64,000 nt of DNA from Arenicella chitinivorans (GTDB lineage: Bacteria > Pseudomonadota > Gammaproteobacteria > Arenicellales > Arenicellaceae), in contig NZ_BMXA01000001.1 in NCBI RefSeq assembly GCF_014651515.1, forward strand, positions 1,116,001-1,180,000, given 5' to 3'. The stretch's first letter is position 1; the number at the start of each line of letters is the position of its first letter. Both the position numbers and the translations under genes were made by a program. Positions 33,487 to 48,400 of this stretch are shown piece by piece. The notes under the pieces were generated by a model. The model did no database searches and was not told where the DNA came from. It saw only the letters and a list, made by a program, of their open reading frames with translations.

Positions 33487-36400
33487 ATGAACCTGCTCGT
33501 ATCCCTTAAGCACTTATTTGACTCACGGTCTGCGCTGTTATTGTTGGCGATTTCCACGTTCTCGGCTGTGGCTTCTGCACAGTTGGATATCCGTGTGGCT
33601 GACCCTGCGAGTTTGATATCTGCACAACCAGGTCAAATTAGATACCTAGCGCAAATTGGACGTTGCAGCGATTTGGTCTCGGTGCAGGTCGGTGTGGACG
33701 GCGCGACACAGTCTGTTGATCTGGAAGACCTGGTGGCCTTGCCGGAGCAGGGTGATGCGTGTGTGGCGTATTTTCCAGATGGTTTAAGCACGAGCGATGT
33801 GCCGTCGGTGCAGGTAGTTCGACGCAATGATGAACAGGAATCACTTACCGAACAGTTTCAGAGCGAAACCACCTTACCTTCAATTGAATTCAAGCACGTC
33901 GCCATCGTCGGCGATGCAGGAACGCAAAGGCTGGCGGTTACCGTGTCGGCAAATGATGACACGGATATTTCGCATGTTGGTTTTGATGTGGTCGGGTTGC
34001 GTGCATCGGATTTATCCACAACTGGCGGCGTCATATTTGAAGCCAAGCAACGGGCTTTTGCTCATACGGATGTGTCCACGCGCGTGTATCCGGATACCGA
34101 GGGTCAAAGTCAGTTTACATTGAGTTTGCCGATCAATGGACAGCTCACAAACGAAGAAATCGCATTCGATGTCGTTGTGTTGGTGGATGCGTCGGTGGTG
34201 GACTCCTCGGGCAATCAACGTGCATTGTCAAAGGTTGCATTCACCGGTGACTCCATTCAAGAAGAGGCACGCGCATTGATACTCCAGACGCAGGAGATCA
34301 ATATCAGCGACCGACTACAGCGCCCAGTCATTGTCCCTTCGGTCGAATTTCAGTTTCGCGGCTTGGTGCCGTTATCAGGTGCGGGTAATGGCGTAAGTTA
34401 TCAGTCGTCGCATCCACACCTGATTGCGGTGACTGCGGCTGGTACTCTGTATGCACTAGAAGAAACGGGCGCGGAAGACGTTTTTATTACCGTGACGTAT
34501 CCCGGCTTGCCCAGTGCGCAGGTGCGGGTAATTGCGGACTTTACGCGGGAATTGGCCGGTCTTGAGTTTGATGGCGTTACCAGTAATGACTTGTTCACGC
34601 TAGCGCGGCTGAATTCGTATATCTCGTTGCCGGATCTGCAGGTGGTATTTGACGATGGTTCAAAGTCACCGCTATCGGGTATCTGGAAACCGATTATTCA
34701 GGTGGCCTCGGCGGACAACGCGTACTTGAGTGCGAATAACCAATATCAGCTCAAAGCCAGTGTCACGATTGATGCAGCCGCACCGGCAATCATTCAAGCC
34801 TATGTGCCGAATGTGCCTGAGTTGACGGCCAGTTTAAAAATTGCCGCCAGTGATGCACCGCCGACCGTGGCGATTGATGCACCTGTATCCGTACTCTCGG
34901 GTACTGAGCTTCGGGTTAAGGCTGCGGTGGAAGACGACGTTGCTGTTCAGCGTGTGGTGATTCGCATGGACGGCGCGGTGGTCGGGGCGATTGATTCAGC
35001 GCCGTATCAGATCGATCTGCCTATTTCTGAACAACTGCAAGGACGAACTCTGGTTTTTTCAGCCGAGGCGGTTGATTCAGCAGGGCAGAGCACGGTGTCG
35101 ACAGATCACCAAGTGGTGGTGAGTAAGCCAAGCGTGGTGGCGTTTCCAGACTATGAATTCTCTAGACCATTGGATGGTCAGCGCGTGGTTGAGTCTTCAC
35201 CAACTGTCTTGCAGATTGAGTCCTCGCTCGGTCTGATGCCGGAACCTAAACAACGCAGCGGCATCACCAGCGTGGATTTCTTTTTTGATGGCAACAAAGT
35301 GGGCACGTCGACGTATCCACTGATTGAAATACGTGAATTTTTAGACGCCAATGGTCAGCCGCAACAGGAGATGTTTGAATTGTGGCAACTACGCACTAAC
35401 ACACCCAATATTGCCACCACCGAAACCTCGCTCGCGGTTGGCGCGCAGGTATCGGTGCGTGGCGGGTCGCAAAGCGCGCCAAGTCGGTTGCTCCGCATTC
35501 TCGAAAATGGGCCGCCTCGCATCAAAATTTTGGCACCGTCCAATGACAGCAGCGCCGCGGCTGGGGGCGAGCTGAATGTGGCAGTCGAAGTCACCGATGA
35601 CGCGCTGCATCTAGGGAGTAAGGTTGAGCTATTCATCGATGGCACCGTGTACGCATCACAGGACATCAGTAATCCGGAGTTGGTCGAAACCGGCTTGTCA
35701 ACCCAAACGCGAACGGTGCGTTTTCAGCGGCCGTTAACGAACGAAGACATTGGCAGCACGTTACGTCTGCAGGCGCGAATTACAGACTTTCATCAGGAGG
35801 TGAACACCTCTGAAGTGGTGAGAGTGCCGGTGAAGGCAGATCAGTCTCCGAGTGTTGCGATCACCAATCCGACCGAAGGTGGCGCGTTTGTGTCAGGATT
35901 GCCAATTCAGCTTCGCGCGACCGCTGCCGATGATTTAGCGATCGACTATGTTGAGTTTCTGGTCAATGGCCAGAGCGTTGGTGCTGATTCGGTGGCGCCG
36001 TATGCTGTGATCTACGAAACAGAAGAAAACCTCAACGTTGAACAGGTATTGCGTGTCTCAGCGACTGCCTACGATTCTGGCGGGCAGCAAGCGCAAAGCA
36101 ATACGGTCAAAGTGACGCTCGGGCAAGACCGTGAACCACCGGTCGTGAATATAAGTTCACCTGTAATTTCAGGCACCGATTCGGGCGACGATATCGCAGG
36201 TGTGTTGGAACAAAGCGAATTTGTATTAAAGGTGTCCGGTTTCGATAATGTCGGTGCCGAATTTGCCCGCATTACTGGCGTCCGTTCGCTTGGCAGTCAG
36301 GGCTACTTGCTCACTGGTGACCCGAATGACGTGCTAGAGGGCGAACAGGTTCCGATAAACGAGATTCCAGGAACGATACGTGCCTATAGTGCTTTAGCAT

Positions 36401-39400
36401 TGGTCAAGTCGCCATCTTTCGATTCCGCACAAGGAAGCCAGTTTAATCGCTACCCAGTTAGTTTCTCGGTTGACGACGAGGCAGGGAATCGCTCAACTGC
36501 CTCGATCACGGTTGGTGTTTACCGCGATCAGGCGCCAGAAATAGTCAGTTTGGTTCCAGAAAACACCCTCTATTTTAATCAGGATACGGTGCGGGTCGAT
36601 ATTCTCGCTCGCGATGATAAAGCGGTGTCTCGAATTGAGGTCGACTACCTGATCGATGGACAAAAAATACATGGAAACGTGTACAGCGCCGATACTGGTC
36701 TCACACCGAAACCGTCGCAACAGCGCCTCGACGAATTTGATTTGCTCAGTGCGGCTCAACCAATCAATAACCTTGATCAAACCTTGCTAATCGAGGTGCG
36801 TGCCTACGATAACAATGCCGCGGTGTCCGAAACCGCGACAACTCAAGTCAGGATTCTGCAAGACGCCGACGCCCCGAATGCGACGATTTTTGAACCGGTT
36901 TCCGGTGGTGTTTTGTACCAAGGCGACACGGTCCAGTTTCGTGTGCGCGCCACCGATCAAAGTGGGCTGCAGTCGCTGCGGGTCTTGCGCGGTGCCGAGG
37001 TGGTCACTCAATCGGCTTTAACTGGTCAAAATTCCGAACATACATTTAGTTACACCATTCCCGTCCAGCCTGAGCTGTCGTTCGAGTTAGAGGTGGTCGA
37101 CGTACAGGGTAACACCACGAGTCACACGCAGACCTACACGATTGAGCGTGACGCACCACCTGAAATTTCAATACGCCAACCTGCCGCAGGCAGTCGCTAC
37201 ATCGAAGGTCAGTGGGTTACTGTAAATGCGTTGGTCAGCGATAACCGACGGCTGAATTCGGTACAACTCGACGTGGTTTCAAACGGGACCACGGTGTTCG
37301 CTAAAACGTTCAGCGCGAGCGAATCGAACGCGCTCATGGATGCTGGCAACTATTTCACAGTCCGTTTTCGTGCGCCAACGGTTCCAGGTGCAGGAAACAT
37401 CGTGGTCTCGATGTCAGCAACAGATGACAATAATCAGACCCATAGCATCCCTCTGGAACTGGATTTTCTAGACGACGCAGAAGCGCCGACCATTACGTAT
37501 TCCGAGCCAGATCAGGATTTGACGCTACTGCCCGGCGACGCATTTCGCTTGCGCGGGGTCTCAACCGATAATATCTACATCCAAACCCTGCAAGTCATTT
37601 TGGTAGGCGAAAATGAGGAGCGGACGCTCGATTGGGAAACATTGTCGCGCGACGATCGAATCGAGGAAATCCGTGTTGGCAATACCGACTCATTGGGCTC
37701 AGTACTGGTCGGAGAACGTTTTTACACTGAATTCGATGGTCGTGTTCGAATACCAGAGTCTTTTCTTGACTCGGCTGGTGATACCTATGAGCTCGTAGTC
37801 CGCGCCAGTGACTACGGTGTCAATATAGTTGATTCTAATTCAGTAAAACTCACCATCGCGCATGATGAGGAAGTGCCTGAAATAAAACTGACCAACCCGC
37901 CGAGTACTGTGGTGGAACGTCAAATCGTGAAGGTGAGTGGTGAAATCACCGACAATCTAGGCATTGAGAGCTACAGTGTGTCGGTGCTCGATGGCGATAG
38001 TGCTCAGCTTATAGAACAGGTCAGCGGCGAGAACGCCAAGCACATTCCGCTGAATCCAGAGCAAACCATTGATCTGAACAGTTTTGGCGTAATTCCGGAC
38101 ACTGGTCATGAGTTCAACCTCGATGTTTCAGCGAAAGATCTCAGTGGAAATGAAGGGCACCTAACTCGGTTGGTGAAGATCGTTAAGGATCAACCACCGA
38201 GTGTTGAACTTATGGCTGCGGTGCCCAATGCCAACCTGTTGAAAGGCGGGTTGTTGTTTACACGTGTTCAAGTCACAGATGATTTAGTTGAAGGTGGTCA
38301 AAACACGCTTGATTTGTTGTATAGCTCTATGAGTGGACTGGCGCAGGGTCAAGCACGAGATCTAAATTTCTTACCAGCTCTCAATCGGCTGGAACATGCG
38401 TGGCAGTTTCGTTATCCAGAAGCTCAGGCGTTGAGTGGCCAACTGCACGTTAACGGTGGTCCGGTTTGGACCTTCAATGCGGGCCAGAGTTCGATCAAGG
38501 CGCATTCTATTGACGAGATAAAAACCCTGCAATTCGAGGTAGTCGGACACCAAGTTGATTATCAGTTGAACCTGTATTCAAATGACCCGTGTCACATTGA
38601 ACACGTGCAGATTACGGTAGAGAGCGCAGATTTGGCCGCAGACAGTGGCCAACTCAATTTAAATAACTACAACCTCGATGGCTTTGCTGGCCGTATTGTT
38701 GTTCGTCCGCGTATCGTCGGACTCGATGATCAGGCACAGTTTTTGAAACAAATTATAATCCGCAAAACGGAGCAACCCGCTGACTTAGAGTTTAGTCTCG
38801 ACAGCAGCGACTTTGGCGTTGGTCGGACTGAGGCACTTACACTTCTGGTTCAGGATCTGGCTGGCCCTAACGAATCGGCCTTGATAGCCGTGCCACCGAA
38901 GACCAGCGTGTCGCGCTTGAAGCAGGTGAGTAATCACGCACTCAAGCTGGTGTCACATCCAGATGTAAACGTGCTCAAAATGTTTGCTGCAGCGACGGAC
39001 CGATTTAGTCACGAGCGTGGTGTGTTTAGCCCTGCCGAGTTATTGACCGTGGATTTATCGATTGATGAGACAGATCCGGCAATTCAAATTACCTCACCAG
39101 TAGCTGGAACCAATGTGGTACCGGGACAAACGATCGAACTCGGTGTGCTCACTACGGATGATTCTTATGTGGTTGAGGATATTCAGTTATTCGACAACGA
39201 TGGCAAGGTCGCAGAACGAGTTGGTGTATTTCAGTTTGAAGGCGAGTACCCGTTCCAATACACCGTGCCGCAAGCACGTCTAGCAGGGGATTTGAATCTC
39301 CGCGTCGTCGCGCGTGACCCATCTGGGCGCAAGCGTGCGGCGGAACTGGTGTTGCCGATCGTGCCAAATGAAGCCCCCGAGATCAATTTTACGCGTTTTG

Positions 39401-42400
39401 CTAGCTATGAAGTCAACGATGTCTTTCAAAAAGTCCTGACCGACCCTGAACGACTTAACTACGGCGAGTTTTGGCTTCGGATTGGCGAACGGTTCGAGAT
39501 TGGGGCCGAGCTGCGTGATGATGCCGGGCTCAGTTTGTATACGATTCATCGGATTGAATCGAATGGCAACCTGGTGCTTGAGCACGATCGTAGTTTCCCA
39601 AATACCTGTCCTGCGCTGCCGGTTGTCTTCCAACCACAGGAGACAGTGGCGCTGGTATTTGGCGAGTCTGAGCCGACGCAATACCAAATACAATTGACGG
39701 ACAATACCGGTAATGTCACGACACGCATGATTCTAATCCATCCATTAGATAATGTGGCACCCGAGATTCGTATCACCAAACCAGCGCCAAACCAGCTGGT
39801 GGCGGCTGGCACTTTCAATATGGCAATTGGCGTGGTGGCCGCGGATGATCGTCAATTGTCGCAACAAGATATTAAGCTGTTCGCAAACGGTGTGCGCCTC
39901 AACTTGCGAACAGCCGCGGTCAGTGGCGTCGCGGATTCTGAAATAGCGCGCGCGTTTGACTCGATTTACGATGCTTATGAGCGAAAGTACAGCATCGATG
40001 TGGCGGATGACTACGGCAAACAAAACAGCGAGTTTTCAATCTCAAATGTGGCTCTTTTTGATGTTCCCAGTGGATTGATCAAAGCCAATGAAACCATTGA
40101 ATTGATGGCGCAGATTAAGGACACGGATGATGCGGTCGCCACGCATGTTGTCGAGTTCATTGGAGCAGCAGACAATATTAACCCGGAAATTTCCATCATT
40201 CATCCCACCGTCGGGTATGGACCGCCTGAGTTTTCCGACTTCTCTGTTCGTTATCGCGCCTATGACAACGTTAAGGTCAAACAACTCGAAGTGTACACCA
40301 GCTACGGCGCGCAGCTTAAAAATGGCGGCTACCAGAAGCTTGAGTTTGGCGTGCCGTTACGGACCATCTCTGACATTCAGAGTGTTGATCACGAGCCAGT
40401 CACAACGAACAACATAGATACGCTCATCTATGATCAGCTCATTCACGTAGACCGTCAGGCCGATATCTTGTCTCAGTTTGATGGCTTGATCTTGGACGAC
40501 GTGGCGCGATTTGATATCTGGGTGCGGGTTGTCGCGCGTGATGCGTCGGATAACCAACGAACACGTGAACTTAGCTTCCCGGTCCGTAGCGACGAAAGAC
40601 CAGTGGTGGATATTCTCAAACCGCTGCACGCGTCGTCTGTTGTAGAAGAGACCGATCTGCAAATTAATGTCGCGGCGTATGACGATGTTGGGATCGATTC
40701 ACTTGAAATCGATGTGTTGGTTGGCGCTGATGGTCAAGAGACATCAGTCTTAAGTAATCCCTTCACTTTGCGACAACCGCCATACAGTATCAGTGTTCGA
40801 CTACCGACTGCTGATCTGGCAAACCCCGAGCGTAATCGGGTGGTGGTGACCGCCACAGCATTGGACACGTACGGTGCCGTGTACGGTGATTTGGATAATC
40901 ATCAGGCTACCGAGAAAATTGTTGCGAGACTGGTTGCCGACGTCCCGCCGGAAGTGAAAATTGCGACACCGGTCGATGGCACCGCGGTCACCGAAGGTGA
41001 GTTTGTCTTGGTGCAGCTCACCGCCATTGATGACGTTGGCATCGATAAGGTCACACTTAATGTGCAAAATCTGGTTGGTGGTGACAAAGTCCTCACTGAT
41101 GTCACGTTCCCATATGAGTTTCTATTGGAATTGCCGTATGGACAAGCGGGCAATGCGTTGGAGTTGACAGCATCCGCGACCGAACAACGGCAGAACGGTG
41201 CCGCACGCACGGTTCAAGCACTTGAATCAGTGACCCTGATAGTGAATGAAGATGTGGATCCGCCGACACTGACGGTGACCGCGCCAGCAGAAACCAGCCC
41301 ACTGCCGAGTGTGGCAGAGAAACGATTCTTTAATTACGCCATTACCGCGCTGGACGATGTGCGCGTGACATCGGTTAAGTTGCAGCTTGCGGCCGACAGT
41401 AATGGAGATGGGTTATTTGATGACACTGAAATTAAGCACACCAAGGTGTTGTTAGCACCGCCTTACTCGGGTGCGATGTCGGTCGAATCGATTGAGGATT
41501 ACACCGATCAACCGACGAACCTCTTGCCATTGCAATTCACGGTCATTGCGCAGGATGGTGCAGGTAACCAAAGCGTTGTTACGCGAGCACTCAATTTGGT
41601 ACGTAACCAACCACCGGTGGTGACTGGGTTCCAAGTCTTGGATCAACGCGGTGAGTCCTTGGGTGCACTGCAAGAAATAACCGAGGGGCGTGAATTTATC
41701 GTACATGTTTTGGCCTCTGATCAAGAGATTGGCGTAGACAATGTCACTTTATACCGAGCGACTGGCGATAATCCGGACTCCAACGCGTTTGTCGCCGTGG
41801 CAAGCGACGGAGCAGCGCCATTTCAATTCAGTGAAACTGCGCCGGTTGGTCAGATCGGCCAACGGCTTGTGTATAAAGCGGTGGCAACTGACATTGATGG
41901 CAAGGTCTCGGATTTGGCAGTCAGCCCAGTAAAAAGCTTGACTATCAAACAAGATGAGCCGCCCGAAGTCACGATTATCAGCCCGCTGGATGGCGCGGTG
42001 TTTATCGAAGGTCAGGCGCTGGAAGTCACCGCGCGTACCAAGGACGACTTAGGCTTTAATGGCATCGACCGAGTCGAGTTCTATTTGAATGACAAGCTGG
42101 TTACGACAGTTTATCAACACGACACCACCAACACCGGTGCCGCGAGTGCCGAACGTCATTATTCGACCACGCTCGAACCACCGTTAGGCGTAGATGGTTT
42201 TACCTTGCAGGCCGTGGCGTACGATCAACGGAATCAGGCCGGGCAGTCGACCGTTGTCAATCTGGGTAATATTGATGATACGGTCGCCCCGAAGCTCTCG
42301 GTATTGACACCATTTGATAACGACATTTTAAATTTCAGTAATGCTAAACCGATTGTCGCTGCGGTATCGGTGCTTGATATTGGATTGGAATCCGAGCGGC

Positions 42401-45400
42401 GAGTCGCGCAGCAATGGGTGAGAGAGCACCAAAACGCGCAAGGCGAGTGGATTGAAATTGCGTGGTATCCAAGTAATCCAGATGCTTGGGTCGACTTATC
42501 CAGAGACGACAATCCAACAGGTCGACCAGACCTACCGCTGAGCGACCCGGATAATTACTATTTTATCTATTGGCACACGTTGGCTGATGGTGAAGTGCTA
42601 CAACGTGGCGGCTACGATCGTGAACGTGTTCGCATTGAAACGCGTGTTACTTCGCCGAATCACACAACCAGCGACACGACCTATCATGAGGTCGCTGCAC
42701 CGGTGTCGGAACGACGCTTTTTTGCGCCGTTGACGCCACCTGAATTGAATTTGCCACCGCGCGAAGACGTGATGCAAAGCGTGCATTACACAGCGGTTGA
42801 TCAATATATAAGCCCGACTCGTCAAGGCGCGATGATCGGCGCCTGGGCAACCCATGACCCAGCGCATTACGAGGGTCTGTTTGGCGATATCCCCGAGGAG
42901 CTACCCGGTCTTGATTGCATCGAGTGTACCGGCATTTTCTTCGCGGACATCGAAGACGAGGTTCAGGATCAAGGCAACATTCTGTTGCACACGAGCTTGT
43001 TGGCAGGTAATAGTGAGATTTTTGCGGGTACGATCGGCAATATTCATACCGATGCTAATTTCGTCCTGGCAGCAAAATCGGGTGTTCAGAATCTATCACC
43101 AGCAGCGGATGGAAAAGCACCCTTCGTTACGGCGCTGCGCCACGAAATCCTAGGTGCAGCCGGAGACAAAAACCTCCACTACGAGAATACCGGCGGCGAA
43201 CTGCTAATCTTTACCAATCAGAACGCGGACGAGCAGTTTGGTCTACCGTATTTGCTGCAAGGTCGGGTGGATTTGCCATTTAGCCAAGCGTACGGGTTGG
43301 ATCGACGTGATGATCTGGTTTTAGTGGCGAACGGCCATGGCGGTGTGCAGGTGTTCGATATTTCGAACACAGCGTACCCATATCGTGTTGGATTTGTGAA
43401 GCCAAATGGTTATGCCCGCGACGTCAAGATCAAAGGTCAGTATGCCTATATCGCGGCCTCAGAAGAAGGCGTGGTGGTGGTCGATATTGCCAATCCTCAT
43501 CTTCCGGTCGTTGACGTGATTGATACGCTGGGCGTCGCGAATCGTTTGCATATCGACGGTAACCGTTTATTTGTCACCGATATGTCGGGTACCGGCACGG
43601 TCTCACAATTGAACATCATCAATATTGCCGATCCGCACAATCTGGTCATGCAACGTACCGTGGAACTGCAACCAGCGCGACAAGACTGGGTGAGCGATGG
43701 CGTTTACGATGTGGCCGTGGTTGGCAACAAAGCCTACGTGTCGGTGATGTACTCGGATCAGGAGGACAAGCCCAGCCAGTCGGTGGTCGAAATTATTGAT
43801 CTGGAGTCGCTTGGTGAGCCCTTGGTTGACGCCACCGTACCTTCGGTGATTATTCCGCAAGCAGATCACTCTAATTTTGCGGTTCGCGACATGGTCGTGG
43901 CGCGTGGCGCGGTGCATGCCGCAGGTGGTAAATCAGGGTTAAACCGAATAGAGTTTCCGGAACTGACGGTCGTGCGACATACGCCGACTGCAGCCGAGTC
44001 CAACGTGACAACTGCACTGTCGCAGATCGACATTGAGTTATCCGTTCCGGTCACGACTAGCCGAGCATTAAATGAAGTGATCCATGTGTATCGTGGTGCA
44101 GTGTTGCCGAGTACTGACGGCGGTTATGCCTTAGGTGAAAAACTGACAGACAGTGTCAGTTTTGAGTACGTGATTGGACCAGATCCAAGCAGCACACGTG
44201 ATTTGCGCGTTTTGATCAATGAACCGCTTTATCCGGACACTGAATATGTCGTGGTGGTCAAAGCCGGTCTTGAACCACTGGCCGGTAATGCATTGAGTCA
44301 AGATTATCGTTTCAGTTTTTACACCTCCGTGGCTGGCGCGGTTATGCAGCCAGAGATACAGTCGATCACGCCTGCTTCGGGCACGACCTTGGGTGGCGAC
44401 CGAATACTGATTCAGGGTGCTGGCTTTGGTGCTGAACCTAAAGTCCGTATTGGTGGAATCGAGTTGGTCATTGAATCGTATGATCGGGCGACAGCGGATG
44501 ACGAGTTCGACCGTATCACTGCAGTGACGGTGCCAAATGTGGCGGGTCCGGCTGCGGTTGAGATCGCGACGGAAAACGGCTTGCGTGATTTCGTGATCGG
44601 CGGTTTTACCTACGTTGATGACCTGCAAGTTTCGTTTATAACCCCGGCCGTGGTAAACATTAGCCAACAAGGTGAAAACCAAGTCGTGGATATTGTTGGA
44701 TACGGCTTTAATCAACAAGTCCAGCTGCGTTCATTCCCGAGTGGTGCCAACCGCGATCACGTAAATGCTGCTACGCAATTCGCGGCAGACCAAGACTCGC
44801 TCGTGGTCGAGTCGCCGCAACGTATGCGCTGGTCAGTGCCGAGTATTGGCGACGATTACCGTGGTTACGTTGATATCGAGTTGAGTGACGACACTGGCCG
44901 GTTTGTGTATGTGCCCCGGGCTTTATTTTACGGTGGTCTAGGTGCAAACGCAGGCATCGATCTGAGTCAGCCATTAAGTGTAAATCAGATTAATGATGAG
45001 TTGGCGTCGATTAGCAATGGTACTGGCTCCCTCATTGTCCGCGACCCGAGCAAATTACCAGCCGGACGTATTGTTGGACTGGCTAATGATGCGGATTTAA
45101 ATCTCATTTACGTATTGGGTCGCGGCGCGCCGTTAAGTGGCAACCCAGTTCCAAACCCATCTAACACTGAAAACCAAACCGCGCTGCAACATTACATTTC
45201 GCCCAGTTGGTTGGAACTCATTACCTATGACGAAGCAAATTTGTCGGCGGCATCACCGGCCGTTAACCTTGGGTACTTTGACCTACCACAAGGCCTCAAT
45301 GCTGCCGGTTTGACGCTGGGTGACAAGCAGCTCTATGTGTCGGCTGAGGGTATGCATTTTCCGCATATTGAAGTGCCTTACGAAGATGCAAACTGGCTGC

Positions 45401-48400
45401 TGGTTTATGATCGCGAAACACGCCTCCCAACACAGGGCGAAGACGCTAGAGATCGAGATATTCTCTACAGCGTGCCGCTACCGGTGAGTGAGCCACCGAG
45501 TCAAATGTTGGTTGCAGGCAGCATCCTCGTAGCGAATGCTGGCGACGACGGTGTGTTGCTCGTTAGTCTGGCAGATCCGCTACGCCCAACCGTGTTACGG
45601 AGCCTAACGCGCTTTGTGGCGAACGGCGCGCCGCGTCAATTGAAAGCGCGCTCGATCAGTCTCCAGGGCCATTATCTGTCTGTTGTGACACCAATCGGTT
45701 CGAAAAATGCTGTGGAGTACCGTCGTGCCGTGTTCGACTTGAGTAAGCCGAGTACACCTCAGGTAGCCGATTATTCACTTGCCGATAAATCAACTGAGCT
45801 GCTTGGGCTACCGACCATGCAAGCCACCGCGTTCTACGCAGAGGGCATCGGACTCTTTGATGACGGCGACATAGCGAATGTGCGAGAAGTACAACAGTAC
45901 CGCGCGAATGGATTTGACCTGCCAGGCGGCCCGGTCGCACTCGGCGGTTGGTCGACGTCACTGACGGCTCTAAATCTCAATGCAGGGCAATCAAAGCAAC
46001 CCTCCCAGCTGTATTTAAACTTGTTCGATGCCAGCGGTGATTCTGAAGTTTCAATTCAGGATTCGATTGCCTTGATGGATGCCGTGTATGGTTATGTCCA
46101 GTACAAAGATTACTCTTTAGATCGCTGGGCACATACTCATTCCGCAGATGGTTTCGTGGCAGCGGCCGTTTATGAGGGCAGCAGTTCAACCTTAAAGCTG
46201 ATTAATACCTATGTGCTGGACCTGGTCGAGTCCAAACCAGCCCAGGGTCAGCAGGCGGTTAACCCGGATGCGCCGTTGATGTTGCGCTTTAATCGTCGAC
46301 TCACGATTCCAGACACACAGACTGTGCAACAATATCTGTCGCGCTATCTGTCACTGATAAAGGCAGACGGGACGAGTGCAGGGCAGGCGGTTGAAGTCGT
46401 GATTTCCATTGATCCGGCCGCAGAGAATGCAGTGCTCATAACGCCCAACCAAGCGCTCGAAGCCGATACCAGCTATGTCGTGCGTATGGAAGCGGAGCCC
46501 ACGGATGGTGGACGACGCTCAACCGGCTTATTTGATCTTGACATACACTTTTCAACCGCTTCTGCCGCTGGTGAGCCGCCACGCATTATGTCGGTGGCAC
46601 CAGCTACAGTGGATATTGCTGGTGGCGAGATCACTGTTGTGGTCGAGAACGCTGATTTACCCGCATTCGAAGTGTCAGGGCAAGCCGCGGCCATGCTAAA
46701 TTCAGTCGATCTTTCACCGACCCTGCAGCAGTTTCAGCTAAGCGTGCCGTCTAGCCTCGCTGGCCCAGCGAACCTTCTGGTGCGTAATGCGAATGGTCAG
46801 CAAACCAATCTTTTGGGCGCGTTTCAGTATATTGAGCCGTTGGTCTTAGAATCGTTGAGTCCGGCCGAAGGCTCGGTTGTTGGTGGGACACGAGTTACCG
46901 TCAAAGGTCGAGGCTTCCAAGCCGGTGCGCATCAGACCACGGTATTCATGCGTGACATTCAAGTCCCCGATCATCTGGTTAAGGTATTGGATTCTGAAAC
47001 TCTCGAGTTCACCACGATTCCAGGGCAACTGGGTAGTACGGACGTACGTGTTGCAACGGCAACACAATCGGTAACGCTAGAAGATGCATTTACTTTCTTA
47101 CAACCGGTTAAGACCAATATTACGGGCGCAGAGTCAGATCGGTTTTATGACCTGGTGCTCGATACGGGCGGCGATTACGCGGTCGCTGCGGCGGGTTCCG
47201 GCGGCGTTCTCATCTTTAATATCAATTCTTCAACATTAATTGGCGATGTCGAAGACGTCACGAACGCAGATCAACTACGCGAACTGGTTGATCACAACAA
47301 CGACGGTGTGGATGATCGGCTGGTGACTCGTATTCAACTGCCGTCCGGTTACTATGCGGTCGGCGTAGACCTTTATTTTGAGCGCAACAATGACCGGATT
47401 TTTGTTACCGGTGTGCGCCCAGGTTCAAATTCTGGTGATGCAAAGCTCTTTGTTTATTCGGTTGATGATCTGGATATCACTTCGCACACCCTAATCAATA
47501 CACTTAGTTTAGGCAGTAATCTGGCAAAGGGAATCACGACCCAAAATAATCAGGCAATTGTCGCGCTCGGTGAACGTGGTGTTGGCTTTGTGGATATGTA
47601 TCTGCACAGCAAATTGTATCTGTCACAGCACATCCAGTTGCCGGGTGGCCGTTCTGCCCTCGATGTCGAGCCGGTTCTCTATTTCGATCAACCTCAGCAG
47701 ATTTACGCGGCCGTTGGCGGTACCTACGATGTGGCCAGCAACCGGTTGACGGATCGTGAACGCGTTGGTGCTGGTGGCTTCCACTTAATTCGAAACTCGA
47801 CCACCTTAGGGCTTGAGGTGATTTCGTCGCTGGATATCCCAGCCAGCAAAGTATTAATCGAGAACAGTAACGAGGCGTACCCAAGACCTCGATACGCTTA
47901 TTTGTCCGCCGGTGGCATGGGTACCGTGGTTGTGGACATCGAGGACATTCTCAATCCGCGCATCGCGTATCGCATTCCCGGGCCAAGCTTGGATATCGCT
48001 TTGTATGGCAACACCTTGTATGTGGCTACCGGCACAGCAGGTATCGCCAGCTACGACGTGACGGACCCACAGCGTCCGGTATACGTTGATAGCTATGAAG
48101 CCTACAACGGAAATTCGATCGATACGGTATTAGCGACCCCGTATTCCGTGCTTGGTGGTGGTGTAAGTACACTGGGTCTTGGCGTCTTGCAGGAAACACC
48201 GGATGCGGTGCTCAAAATCCACGGCGTCGATCCAGGTAATGGCCTGCTTGACTTTGACGTTGATGGCTTGGCCGCAATTCGTGTGCGGTTTAATAAAGCG
48301 ATCGATCAATTTGCGGAAAACACGCAATATTTCACTCTGTTGAATGCCAGCGGCCAGCCAGTGCCGATTGAAGTATCCATCGTGAACAATGATGCTCTGA

